From: Ardenticatenaceae bacterium
GTDB taxonomy: Bacteria; Chloroflexota; Anaerolineae; Promineifilales; Promineifilaceae
Direction: 5' to 3'
Assembly: GCA_020634495.1 (NCBI GenBank)
Contig: JACKBR010000031.1
Coordinates: 1 to 56,622, forward strand
Length of the DNA stretch: 56,622 nt
Shown one piece after another: positions 1 to 6,828 of the stretch. Numbering within the stretch: position 1 is the stretch's first letter; each line of letters opens with the position of its first letter. Under the pieces are notes generated by a model. It ran no database searches. It saw only the letters and a program-made list of their open reading frames with translations, and was not told the origin of the DNA. The position numbers and the translations under genes are program-made.

Positions 1-191
1 GTCAGGATTTTGATGCCAAATTCGACGCTGGCATTGATAATGCGGCGCAAATTTTCAGCCCCGGCGCGATGCCCCGCATGCCTGGGTAAACTTCGCTTCT
101 TCGCCCAACGGCCGTTGCCATCCATAATTATCGCAACGTGCTGCGGAATTTGATAAGGTTCTAAATCAAGGGGCTTCTCGTGATTTGTCAT
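1..191 (-). CDS. uppS: Isoprenyl transferase (undecaprenyl diphosphate synthase), N-terminal part
   Basis: This is the N-terminal ~63 residues of a cis-prenyltransferase, which extends farnesyl diphosphate with isopentenyl diphosphate to make the C55 carrier lipid for cell-wall polymers. The gene runs off the left edge. The start ATG is at 191. The diagnostic motif [13 protein letters not shown] (about residues 18-30), with the magnesium-binding Asp, is followed by RHAGHRAG, as in the UppS family. It closes the rpsB-tsf-pyrH-frr-uppS series and starts only 7 bp after frr. The conserved NGR codons (AAC GGC CGT) coincide with a copy of the window-wide ACGGCCGT palindrome. The family call is secure; only the length is unknown. 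Confidence 0.93.
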   Translation of the reverse strand, partial: MTNHEKPLDLEPYQIPQHVAIIMDGNGRWAKKRSLPRHAGHRAGAENLRRIINASVEFGIKIL

Positions 192-198
192 GCTTTTA

Positions 199-756
199 CT
201 ATACTTCCATAACCTCTTTTATTTTCTCTTTGCCCAACTCGTCAATCTCTTTTACATATTTATCAGTTAATTCTTGCAAATCATCTTGACCACGAAAAAA
301 CTCATCTTCGGTAATCATAGATTCATTCTTAAATTCGCGTAAATCGTTCAGGGTATCGCGGCGCACATTTCGCACGGCAACTTTGGCTTCTTCTACCCGG
401 CTGCCGACCAGCTTAGATAAATCACGACGTCGTTCTTCTGTGAGGCGGGGCAAATTCAGGCGAATGATTTTACCATCATTGTTTGGCATCAAGCCCAAAT
501 TTGATTTCATAATGGCTCGTTCAATGGCAGAGATAGAGTTGGCGTCATACGGCCGTATTGCCAATTGTTGCGGTTCTGGCACTGAAATAACAGCCAGCTG
601 AATGAGGTTCATTACCTGACCATACATTTCTATTTCTAACTTTTCTACCAACTGTGGCGAGGCGCGTCCAGTCCGATAGCCAGCCATATCCCCTTCCAAA
701 GATGTAATTGCTCCACGCATCCGACTATCGGCCTCTTGTAAAAGCTCCTGTATCAT
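199..756 (-). CDS. frr: Ribosome recycling factor
   Basis: RRF splits the post-termination ribosome together with EF-G and acts in the cytoplasm. The 185-residue product matches the usual family length and contains the typical YRTGRASP segment near residue 30 and the VRNVRRD segment near residue 130. An upstream in-frame ATG at 777 would add seven residues, but a strong GAGGAGG sits 5 nt before the ATG at 756, inside that extension, so 756 is the better start. It lies between pyrH and uppS in the conserved gene order. Confidence is high. Confidence 0.96.
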   Translation of the reverse strand: MIQELLQEADSRMRGAITSLEGDMAGYRTGRASPQLVEKLEIEMYGQVMNLIQLAVISVPEPQQLAIRPYDANSISAIERAIMKSNLGLMPNNDGKIIRLNLPRLTEERRRDLSKLVGSRVEEAKVAVRNVRRDTLNDLREFKNESMITEDEFFRGQDDLQELTDKYVKEIDELGKEKIKEVMEV

Positions 757-872
757 CTCAACCTCCTCGGGGAACAATCAGACAATAAAATAGGCGCTCA
801 ACCCCAAAGCAACTTATTTTGCTGGGCAGCAACCTGTTTTCTTACCATAAGTATACAGATTATTGGCACTTC

Positions 873-1592
873 TCACACATTGCAAATTGTGGTGCCAATT
901 GACTCGCCTAAAAGGAGACGTTTGACACTATCTTTTTGCCAGAAATTAAGCACCACAATGGGCAAATCATTATCCATGCAAAGGGAAACGGCCGTACTGT
1001 CCATCACCCGCAAGCGCATATTTAAAAATTCAATGTATGAGATTTTATCAAAGCGTGTGGCGTCCGGGTTTTCTTCCGGATCATCATCATAAATCGCATC
1101 AACTTTGGTGGCTTTAATGAGCACATCGGCCCCAATTTCCATCGCCCGCAAAGCGCCAGCGGAGTCTGTTGTAAAGTAAGGATTCCCCGTGCCGCCACCA
1201 AAAATAACCACTCGCCCCTTGTCCAAATGGCGCATCGCCCGCAGGCGAATATAAGGTTCAGCGATGGTACGCATTTCTACGGCCGTTTGCACCCGCGTTA
1301 CAATACCAACCCGCTCCAACGCATCTTGCAGCGCCAACGCATTCATCACCGTTGCAATCATCCCAATATGGTCAGCCGAAGGACGCGCCATCCCCATGGC
1401 GCTGCCCACCGAGCCACGCCACAGGTTCCCCCCACCAATAACAATTGCCACCTGCACCCCCAAATCGTAAATATCCTTTACAATCTGGGCCACTTCCGTT
1501 GCCCGTGTTGGATCAATGCCATAGCCATTGCTCCCAGCCAGGGCCTCTCCACCCATCTTCAATAAAACTCGACTGTATTGAGTTGATGTCAT
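873..1592 (-). CDS. pyrH: Uridylate (UMP) kinase
   Basis: PyrH phosphorylates UMP to UDP with ATP in pyrimidine nucleotide synthesis. It is an amino-acid-kinase-fold, normally hexameric enzyme unrelated to eukaryotic UMP/CMP kinase. At 239 residues the length is typical. It shows the N-terminal LLKMGGEAL, the GGGNLWRG nucleotide-binding loop (about residues 53-60), [13 protein letters not shown] (about 151-163) and the C-terminal TTI segment. It sits between tsf and frr. A strong palindromic terminator lies just upstream, between it and tsf, so its expression may be partly uncoupled from rpsB-tsf. A GGAG lies 11 nt before the ATG. Confidence 0.96.
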   Translation of the reverse strand: MTSTQYSRVLLKMGGEALAGSNGYGIDPTRATEVAQIVKDIYDLGVQVAIVIGGGNLWRGSVGSAMGMARPSADHIGMIATVMNALALQDALERVGIVTRVQTAVEMRTIAEPYIRLRAMRHLDKGRVVIFGGGTGNPYFTTDSAGALRAMEIGADVLIKATKVDAIYDDDPEENPDATRFDKISYIEFLNMRLRVMDSTAVSLCMDNDLPIVVLNFWQKDSVKRLLLGESIGTTICNV

Positions 1593-1621
1593 AATTAGCA
1601 GACTCCGGTTTATTGGTGTCT

Positions 1622-1655
1622 AAAAACGGGGCGCTCAATTGAGCGCCCCGTTTTT
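1622..1655. terminator. Perfect palindromic terminator between tsf and pyrH
   Basis: A perfect 34-bp inverted repeat with GC-rich arms (CGGGGCGCTC and its complement) is flanked by A5 on one side and T5 on the other, so it could terminate transcription in either direction. It lies after the tsf stop and 29 bp before the pyrH start, inside what is otherwise one operon. It is probably a partial terminator or an mRNA 3'-end stabiliser that separates rpsB-tsf from pyrH-frr-uppS. Confidence 0.85.
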
Positions 1656-1680
1656 CTAAAAAATGTTCAATAAAATTTGC

Positions 1681-2274
1681 TTATTCACCCAATTCGTAAC
1701 GGGCAAATCGTCGCACAATTATATTTTCCCCAGTCTTGCGAATGCTATCGGTGATGAGGTCTTTAATTTTAACCTTATCATCCTTCACAAAAGGCTGCTC
1801 CAGCAGGCAAAATTCTTCGTAGAATTTACTCATGCGCCCAGCAACAATCTTTTCGATGACCTGCTCCGGCTTGCCTTCAGCCAAAGCCTGATTGCGCAAA
1901 ACTTCGGTCTCACGGTTAAGTTCGTCAGTGGGAACCTCATCCGTATTGATGTATTGAGGGTTCATGGCCGCAATGTGCAAAGCTAAATCGTGCGCTAAAT
2001 TGGTAAATTCCTCATTACGCGCCACAAAGTCAGTTTCGCAATTTAGCTCCAAAATAACGCCCACGCGGTTCCCAGGATGGGCATACAGTTCAATCACGCC
2101 CTCGCTTGCTTCCCGGCCAGACCGCTTGGCAGCGCGTGCCGCCCCTTTTTCCCGCAGCGAATCAACCGCTTTGTCAAAGTCACCATTAACAGCCTCTAAG
2201 GCTTTTTTGGCATCCAAAACACCCGCGCCGGTAGCTTCGCGCAGCTCTTTTACCATTTGGGTAGTAATTTTCAT
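1681..2274 (-). CDS. tsf: Translation elongation factor Ts
   Basis: EF-Ts is the guanine-nucleotide exchange factor that recharges EF-Tu with GTP. The 197-residue product belongs to the short EF-Ts class. It has the N-terminal UBA-like domain (residues 1-55, with [16 protein letters not shown]) and the TDFVARN motif that contacts EF-Tu (about residues 80-86), followed by a short C-terminal region ending in [10 protein letters not shown]. It directly follows rpsB, the standard arrangement. An AGGAG lies 13 nt before the ATG. No ACGGCCGT copy occurs within this gene. Confidence 0.96.
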   Translation of the reverse strand: MKITTQMVKELREATGAGVLDAKKALEAVNGDFDKAVDSLREKGAARAAKRSGREASEGVIELYAHPGNRVGVILELNCETDFVARNEEFTNLAHDLALHIAAMNPQYINTDEVPTDELNRETEVLRNQALAEGKPEQVIEKIVAGRMSKFYEEFCLLEQPFVKDDKVKIKDLITDSIRKTGENIIVRRFARYELGE

Positions 2275-2295
2275 TTTTCTTGCTGTACTCCTAAT

Positions 2296-3201
2296 TTATG
2301 CTTCGTCGTCTTCTTCGTCGTCTTCCACTGAATAGTCGTCGTTGTCTTCATCAGCTTCATCAACCAGATCTTCATCATCATCGTCGTCAGCCGCAGCTTC
2401 ACGCATCTTTGCCAGGGTGGATTCACCAAGAAGCATTTCGTCGTCCACATCTTCCATGCCGTCGAAACTGGTGCCATAGCTGTCAATATCCGTTACTTCC
2501 TCGTCTGTGTTCTCCTGACGCAGCGCAGTACCTTCGATAGCTGCTTCAGCCATCTTGCCCACAATGAGCTTGATGGCTCGGATTGCATCATCATTGGAGG
2601 GGATGAGGTAATCGATGTCATCGGGATCGCAGTTGGTATCTACCAGGGCAATAACGGGGATTCCCAAGATGTTGGCTTCACGCACGGCCGTTTCCTCATG
2701 GTTAATGTCCACCACAAACAACAAGTCCGGCAAGCCCTTCATCTCACGGATACCGCCCAGGCGCATATTCAGTTTTTCAATTTCACGCTCCACCCGCAAA
2801 CGTTCCCGCTTCTTCAGCAAATCAAAATCACCTTCATCGCGGCGTGTTTCCAAACGCTTCAGGTAATCAATTCGCTGGCGGATGGTTTGCCAGTTGGTCA
2901 ACGTGCCGCCCAGCCAACGCTCATTCACATATGGCTGGCGGGCTCGTGCCGCTTCAAAAGCAATGGTGTCTTGGGCTTGTCGCTTGGTGCCCACAAACAA
3001 CACCGATCCGCCTTCGGTAACGGCGTCACGAATAATATTGTAGGCATCTTCAATCATGCCCAACGTTTGCTGCAAATCAATAATGTGGATGCCATTGCGC
3101 TCCGTAAAGATGTATGGTTTCATCTTTGGATTCCAACGGCGAGTTCTGTGTCCGAAATGCACGCCAGTTTCTAGCAGTGCTTTCATTGAAACAACGGCCA
3201 T
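2296..3201 (-). CDS. rpsB: 30S ribosomal protein S2 with acidic C-terminal tail
   Basis: S2 is a late-assembling protein of the small ribosomal subunit. The start is ATG at 3201, preceded by AAAGGAG, giving [18 protein letters not shown]. An in-frame ATG at 3342 would add 47 residues that do not resemble S2 and is rejected. Residues 1-230 show the full S2 fold, with [22 protein letters not shown] and [12 protein letters not shown]. Residues 231-301 are an extra tail, and the last 30 residues are mostly Asp/Glu. Such a strongly acidic extension is unusual for a protein that contacts rRNA. It is the first gene of the rpsB-tsf-pyrH-frr-uppS series. Confidence 0.95.
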   Translation of the reverse strand: MAVVSMKALLETGVHFGHRTRRWNPKMKPYIFTERNGIHIIDLQQTLGMIEDAYNIIRDAVTEGGSVLFVGTKRQAQDTIAFEAARARQPYVNERWLGGTLTNWQTIRQRIDYLKRLETRRDEGDFDLLKKRERLRVEREIEKLNMRLGGIREMKGLPDLLFVVDINHEETAVREANILGIPVIALVDTNCDPDDIDYLIPSNDDAIRAIKLIVGKMAEAAIEGTALRQENTDEEVTDIDSYGTSFDGMEDVDDEMLLGESTLAKMREAAADDDDDEDLVDEADEDNDDYSVEDDEEDDEA

Positions 3202-3447
3202 AAGAGGTATTCTCCTTTGATTGTTTTGTCGCGCACCGCTAAATATTTCGGTACGCGCATCCACACCGTTCATCCAGACAAAAACTTGTATGGCCCACAG
3301 ATGCACAACACCAGCAGAGGGTATCCAAGCTGGTAATGGCAAATGAATACAAGCACATTTTGCCTGTCCGGGTGTGTGTTTGATTGTAAATGATTCTTTT
3401 GGGAATCTTTATTCATGCAGCCAGCAACAGGTTGCAGGCAACGAGGA
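3202..3447 (-). other. Long untranslated leader of the rpsB operon
   Basis: About 240 nt separate the predicted transcription start (near 3441) from the rpsB start codon. I see no convincing gene. On the mRNA strand there is an imperfect hairpin with GCGC/ACCG arms around 3231-3258, and a short hairpin GATTC-GAATC around 3393-3408. Leaders of ribosomal protein operons often carry autoregulatory binding sites, but no known S2 leader motif was recognised here. Function is inferred only from position. Confidence 0.35.
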
Positions 3448-3475
3448 ATTATAACGAAAGTGAATTATTGCGCAA
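3448..3475 (-). promoter_or_regulatory. Sigma-70-type promoter for the rpsB operon
   Basis: On the minus strand a -35-like TTGCGC and a perfect -10 TATAAT are separated by 16 bp. Transcription would begin near 3441 and read into rpsB. It is located just after the metK terminator hairpin, as expected for a separate transcription unit. Confidence 0.6.
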
Positions 3476-3491
3476 ACTAATGAGAAACCCG

Positions 3492-3530
3492 AAGGGCAAT
3501 CGCATACTCGACGTGTGTGCGATTACCCTT
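3492..3530 (-). terminator. Hairpin downstream of metK
   Basis: A 13-bp stem (AAGGGYAATCGCA and its complement, one mismatch) with a 13-nt loop lies about 20 bp beyond the metK stop. The T-tract after it is weak (TTT), so it may be a poor or factor-assisted terminator. It precedes the rpsB promoter. Confidence 0.55.
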
Positions 3531-3549
3531 TGGGCCAGAATGTGAATTA

Positions 3550-4776
3550 TTAGGCAGCAACGGCCGTTAACTGTTTAGCCGCTTCTCGCAATTGCTCTGC
3601 CCGGTCAGTGTTCTCCCACGGTGCATCAATATCATCCCGACCAAAATGGCCATATGCGGCCGTTTTGCGGAAAATGGGCCGGCGCAAATCCAGGTCACGA
3701 ATGATAGCCCCTGGCCGCAAATCAAAGTTTGCTTCAATTAGCTCAACCAGCTGGTCTGAGGAGAAATCGCTGGTATCGAACGTCTCAACGCTGATACTGA
3801 CCGGCTCAGCCACACCAATCGCATAGGCCAACTGCACTTCACATCGCTCGGCTAAACCGGCAGCCACCAGATTTTTAGCCACCCAGCGGGCAGCATACGC
3901 CGCACTGCGGTCTACCTTGGTGCAATCCTTGCCGCTAAACGCGCCACCACCATGCCGACCCATACCTCCGTAAGTGTCCACAATGATCTTGCGGCCAGTT
4001 AAACCGGCATCACCCATGGGGCCACCCACCACAAAACGACCTGTGGGATTCACAAAAATACGCAGGTCATCATCAACCAGGTCAGCAGGCAATACTGGCT
4101 TAATGACATGCTCAATGATGCCTGCACGAATCGCATCATTATTCACATCGGGGGCATGTTGGGTGCTAATCAGCACCGTGTCTACCCGCTTTGGTTTGCC
4201 ATAGCTGTACTCAATAGTCACCTGCGCTTTGCCATCTGGGCGAACCCAGGGCAGCGTGCCATTCCGCCGCACTTCGCTTAGCTTTTTGGTGAGCAAATGG
4301 GCCAGATGGATGGGCAACGGCATCAGCGTTTCGGTTTCATTGCAGGCATACCCAAACATCATGCCCTGGTCGCCAGCGCCTAAGGCTTCAATTTCCGCTT
4401 CGGAGGTGCCGTTGCTGCGGTATTCCAATGCGCGATCCACACCTTGGGCAATGTCTGGGCTTTGGCTGGCAATGGCCGACTGCACGCCACAGGTATTCCC
4501 ATCGAACCCTTTATCGCTGCTGTCGAAGCCAATATCTACAATGACCTGGCGTACCAGCTTATCAATATCTACAAAAGCAGTGGTTGTAATTTCCCCAAGC
4601 AGCAAGACAAAGCCGGTTTTAATAGCAGTTTCACAGGCTACACGGGCGGTTGGGTCTTGCTCTAACAGTGCATCCAACACGGCATCGCTAATTTGATCGC
4701 ACATTTTGTCGGGATGGCCTTCGGTTACAGATTCTGATGTAAACAAGAGGCTGGGGGCTTTCATGAATGTTGTCAT
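3550..4776 (-). CDS. metK: S-adenosylmethionine synthetase
   Basis: MetK makes S-adenosylmethionine from methionine and ATP. The 408-residue product has the signature stretches [12 protein letters not shown] (about residues 20-31), [12 protein letters not shown] (about 132-143) and GGGAFSGKD (the P-loop-like motif, about 276-284). The start ATG at 4776 has GGAGG nearby. The gene stands alone between a SAM-I riboswitch and the rpsB operon. SAM, its own product, is therefore expected to shut it off by transcription termination. A palindrome copy encodes the Thr-Ala-Val near the C-terminus. Identification is secure. Confidence 0.97.
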   Translation of the reverse strand: MTTFMKAPSLLFTSESVTEGHPDKMCDQISDAVLDALLEQDPTARVACETAIKTGFVLLLGEITTTAFVDIDKLVRQVIVDIGFDSSDKGFDGNTCGVQSAIASQSPDIAQGVDRALEYRSNGTSEAEIEALGAGDQGMMFGYACNETETLMPLPIHLAHLLTKKLSEVRRNGTLPWVRPDGKAQVTIEYSYGKPKRVDTVLISTQHAPDVNNDAIRAGIIEHVIKPVLPADLVDDDLRIFVNPTGRFVVGGPMGDAGLTGRKIIVDTYGGMGRHGGGAFSGKDCTKVDRSAAYAARWVAKNLVAAGLAERCEVQLAYAIGVAEPVSISVETFDTSDFSSDQLVELIEANFDLRPGAIIRDLDLRRPIFRKTAAYGHFGRDDIDAPWENTDRAEQLREAAKQLTAVAA

Positions 4777-4878
4777 CTACTTTACCTCCATCGGTAAGTT
4801 GTCAATCGCAGCCAGGAAATGTTTGATTGCTGCTACTGACCTCTGCGAGCAAAGCTCGGCATAATTATTTATTGGCAA

Positions 4879-4907
4879 TAAAAAAGCCTCTTGGCAAGCA
4901 AGAGGCT
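4879..4907 (-). terminator. metK: Riboswitch expression-platform terminator
   Basis: On the mRNA strand an 8-bp stem (AGCCTCTT with AAGAGGCT) and a 7-nt loop are followed by a run of T, forming a classic intrinsic terminator. The AAGAGG just after the aptamer's P1 helix can instead pair with the terminator's CCTCTT arm, which gives the anti-terminator. SAM binding should stabilise P1 and so favour termination before metK. Confidence 0.88.
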
Positions 4908-4925
4908 AGCAAATTCTGCAATTAC

Positions 4926-5024
4926 CTCTTATCTCTCAGCTAATGCTGACGGATTTAGCACCTTCCCAATTTGGGGGTTGCTGCAGCTTCACCGGGCCGA
5001 TCCCTCTGCTGCTCCTGATAAGAT
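4926..5024 (-). ncRNA. SAM-I (S-box) riboswitch aptamer
   Basis: The minus strand shows the S-box consensus in order: CTTATCAGGAGCAGCAGAGG, then GGATCGGCCCGGTGAAGC, then GCAGCAACC, a variable stem-loop, GGTGCTAAATCC, and closing GAGAGATAAG. The outer P1 helix pairs CTTATC (around 5022) with GATAAG (around 4928). It sits directly upstream of metK, a usual target of this class, and its terminator lies 20 bp further on. Confidence is very high from primary sequence alone. Confidence 0.95.
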
Positions 5025-5041
5025 TGTGAACAATTTTCAAA

Positions 5042-5060
5042 TGTTATCGCCTGGATAACA
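5042..5060 (-). other. Small hairpin at the 5' end of the riboswitch transcript
   Basis: A perfect 7-bp inverted repeat (TGTTATC-5-GATAACA) lies between the predicted transcription start and the aptamer. It could protect the 5' end of the RNA or serve as an operator at the promoter. The structure is visible; the role is a guess. Confidence 0.4.
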
Positions 5061-5069
5061 TGTTGAGAC

Positions 5070-5097
5070 AGTATAGCTAAATGAAAAAAAGTGTCAA
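5070..5097 (-). promoter_or_regulatory. Sigma-70-type promoter for the riboswitch-metK transcript
   Basis: Minus-strand TTGACA and TATACT are separated by 16 bp, a near-consensus housekeeping promoter. It starts right after the fabI stop codon and would start transcription near 5063, about 40 nt before the SAM-I aptamer. Confidence 0.78.
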
Positions 5098-5111
5098 GCG
5101 ATACGGCCGTT

Positions 5112-5903
5112 TTATAACCAATTCTCAGGTGGCTCTGGCATACCCAAAATATTGTACCCGGCATCCACATAAATCACTTCACCGGTTACGCCACTGCTTA
5201 GATCGCTGCACAACCAGAGCGCCGTTTGGCCAACCTCGTCTTGGGTCACGTTGCGGCGCAGCGGGGCACGTTCTTCGGTGTATTTAAGGATTTTGCGGAA
5301 CCCAGCAATGCCTGCGGCAGACAATGTTTTAATTGGCCCAGCAGAAATGGCATTGACGCGAATGTTTTGCGGGCCTAAGTCGGCTGCCAGGTAGCGGGTG
5401 CTGGCTTCTAAGGCAGCTTTGGCCACACCCATCACATTGTAGTGCGGCACCGCTTTTTCTGCGCCGTAGTAGGTCATGGAGATGATGCTGCCGCCGTTGG
5501 TCATCAGGGGCACAGCGGCTCGCGTTAGGGCAACCAGGCTGTAAACGCTGACGTCCATCGCCAACTGGAAACCATCCCGGCTGGTGTCTACAAAAGTGCC
5601 AGATAAATCTTCTCGTTTGGCGTGGGCAATGGCGTGTACCAGAATATCAATCTGGCCAAAATGATCGGCTGCTTTTTGAAAAACGGCCGTAATTTCCTCA
5701 TCATTTTCAATGTTACATTCCTCAACAAATTCCACACCCACTTGTTCCGCCAACGGCCGTACCCGGCGTTCTAACTGCTCAAAGCCATAGCTAAAACCCA
5801 TTTCACACCCATGCGCGTGCAGCGCCTGAGCAATGCCCCAGCCAATAGAATTTTTGTTGGCAATACCAAAAATGAGTGCTTTTTTCCCTTCAAGTAACTT
5901 CAT
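5112..5903 (-). CDS. fabI: Enoyl-[acyl-carrier-protein] reductase (NADH), FabI type
   Basis: FabI carries out the last reduction of each fatty-acid elongation cycle on acyl-ACP. The 263-residue SDR-fold protein has the variant nucleotide-binding start [14 protein letters not shown] (about residues 12-25), typical of FabI rather than FabG. Its catalytic pair in YNVMGVAK is Tyr155 and Lys162 (E. coli Tyr156/Lys163), and Tyr145 or Tyr146 matches the second conserved Tyr. The ATG at 5903 has GAAGGAG upstream, and that ribosome-binding site lies inside an intergenic repeat shared with fba. The start codon overlaps the stop of a 31-codon mini-ORF (ATGA). Confidence 0.95.
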   Translation of the reverse strand: MKLLEGKKALIFGIANKNSIGWGIAQALHAHGCEMGFSYGFEQLERRVRPLAEQVGVEFVEECNIENDEEITAVFQKAADHFGQIDILVHAIAHAKREDLSGTFVDTSRDGFQLAMDVSVYSLVALTRAAVPLMTNGGSIISMTYYGAEKAVPHYNVMGVAKAALEASTRYLAADLGPQNIRVNAISAGPIKTLSAAGIAGFRKILKYTEERAPLRRNVTQDEVGQTALWLCSDLSSGVTGEVIYVDAGYNILGMPEPPENWL

Positions 5904-5995
5904 GCTTTCTCCTTCGAAAATAATTTAACCGCAGAGAACGCGGAGAACGCAGAGAAAAATCTGGTAAATCTGCGCAATCTGCGATTTTCATTCAT
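5900..5995 (-). CDS. Mini-ORF overlapping the fabI start (possible leader peptide)
   Basis: A 31-codon frame starts at ATG 5995 and stops in a TGA that overlaps the fabI ATG as ATGA. It lies wholly within the intergenic repeat. The peptide would begin [10 protein letters not shown], then an SAFSAFSA stretch, and end KEKA. A still smaller 7-codon frame (ATG 6015, MSASSTP) with a GGAG ahead of it stops in a TGA that overlaps the ATG at 5995, again as ATGA. The two would form a coupled relay into fabI. The second repeat copy does not keep the long frame, so this may be chance. Translation is unproven. Confidence 0.25.
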   Translation of the reverse strand: MNENRRLRRFTRFFSAFSAFSAVKLFSKEKA

Positions 5996-6140
5996 GGTGT
6001 TGAGCTTGCGCTCATGAAGTCTCCTCTGAATATAATTTAACCGCAGAGAACGCGGAAAACGCAGAAAAAAATCTGGTAAATCTGCGCAATCTGCGGATTT
6101 TCGTTCATGGTGTTGAGCCTGCGCTCATGAAGTCTCCTTC
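5910..6140. repeat. Two tandem copies of an ~110-bp intergenic repeat upstream of fabI
   Basis: The 307-bp space between fabI and the glycosylase gene holds two near-identical units (about 5910-6020 and 6021-6140). Each contains AACCGCAGAGAACGCGGA, an AT-rich middle with TCTGCGCAATCTGCG, then TCATGGTGTTGAGC and a GGAG-type site followed by ATG on the minus strand. A third, inverted-context copy lies ahead of fba at 50222-50320. The unit resembles the dispersed CGGAACACAGAG family seen elsewhere in the window. The remaining bases up to 6210 hold only a hairpin. Confidence 0.85.
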
Positions 6141-6148
6141 AAAATAAA

Positions 6149-6200
6149 CCTCCCGCAGATTTCTTTAATGACCATCATCTCGTGGGGAGCCTGCGGGAGG
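6149..6200. terminator. Long-loop inverted repeat after the DNA glycosylase gene
   Basis: CCTCCCGCAG at 6149-6158 pairs perfectly with CTGCGGGAGG at 6191-6200 across a 32-nt loop, just beyond the glycosylase stop codon. There is no T-tract. It may act as an mRNA 3' end, or be a remnant of a repeat. Confidence 0.4.
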
Positions 6201-6210
6201 GTGCAGTTTC

Positions 6211-6828
6211 CTATTTTGAGACAAATGGATTGTCTGCCAACCAGTAACGCCAGGGGATGGAATACCAGGGTTCTGGCGTTTTGCCCAGGCCAATCCGTGG
6301 CCCTATGGCAATCTGGTTTGGGGGAACAGCGGGCGCATCTTCTATCCATATAACCCCATCGGGCTGGCAAAGGTTTGCCCCGTTATGAGATTTGTCGATG
6401 ACCAATGCCTGGGTGAGTTTGGCAGGGCCGTTGGTGAGTTGAGCCAACGGCCGTCTTCCCCGGTGTTCAATCATTTGCTCAATACCCTCAACTGGCTGCA
6501 AGGCACGAATGAGCACGGCATTTGGCTGGCCTGGCTGCCCAGTGACCACGTTAAACAGCCAATGAATGCCGTAAGTAAAGTAAACATAGGCAAACCCGGC
6601 CGGACCAAACATGACGGCCGTTCGCGGTGTGGGTTGGGCATCGTTCACCCGCTCGCCGTGGCAGGCCAAATCTCGCTCCTCGCCGTCACAATACGCCTCT
6701 GTTTCTACGATGAGTCCGCTTAGCAAACGGCCGTTTAGCTGACGCACCAGTTTCTTCCCTAAAAGTGCCTGGGCAACGGTGCGTGCTGGTCGGGCATAAA
6801 ATGTTGAGGGTAATCTAGTGGACATCAT
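6211..6828 (-). CDS. 3-methyladenine DNA glycosylase, AAG/MPG family
   Basis: AAG-family enzymes excise alkylated and deaminated purines to start base-excision repair. The frame contains the family's catalytic segment LIVETEAYCDGEERDLACHG, with the water-activating Glu in ETEAY, then FGPAGFAYVYFTYGIHWLFNVV and NGPAKLTQAL. The start is ATG at 6828 (or the adjacent ATG at 6825), giving about 202-205 residues. A longer frame to 6900 would run back through the kinase gene and has no support. The start overlaps the last codons of the upstream histidine-kinase gene, so the two are probably translated in a coupled way. A second, Tag-like glycosylase lies at 31732. Confidence 0.92.
   Translation of the reverse strand: MMSTRLPSTFYARPARTVAQALLGKKLVRQLNGRLLSGLIVETEAYCDGEERDLACHGERVNDAQPTPRTAVMFGPAGFAYVYFTYGIHWLFNVVTGQPGQPNAVLIRALQPVEGIEQMIEHRGRRPLAQLTNGPAKLTQALVIDKSHNGANLCQPDGVIWIEDAPAVPPNQIAIGPRIGLGKTPEPWYSIPWRYWLADNPFVSK

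Noticed and set aside
3202..3342. 47-residue N-terminal extension of rpsB
   Set aside because: No similarity to S2, no ribosome-binding site, while ATG 3201 has AAAGGAG and the expected protein start.
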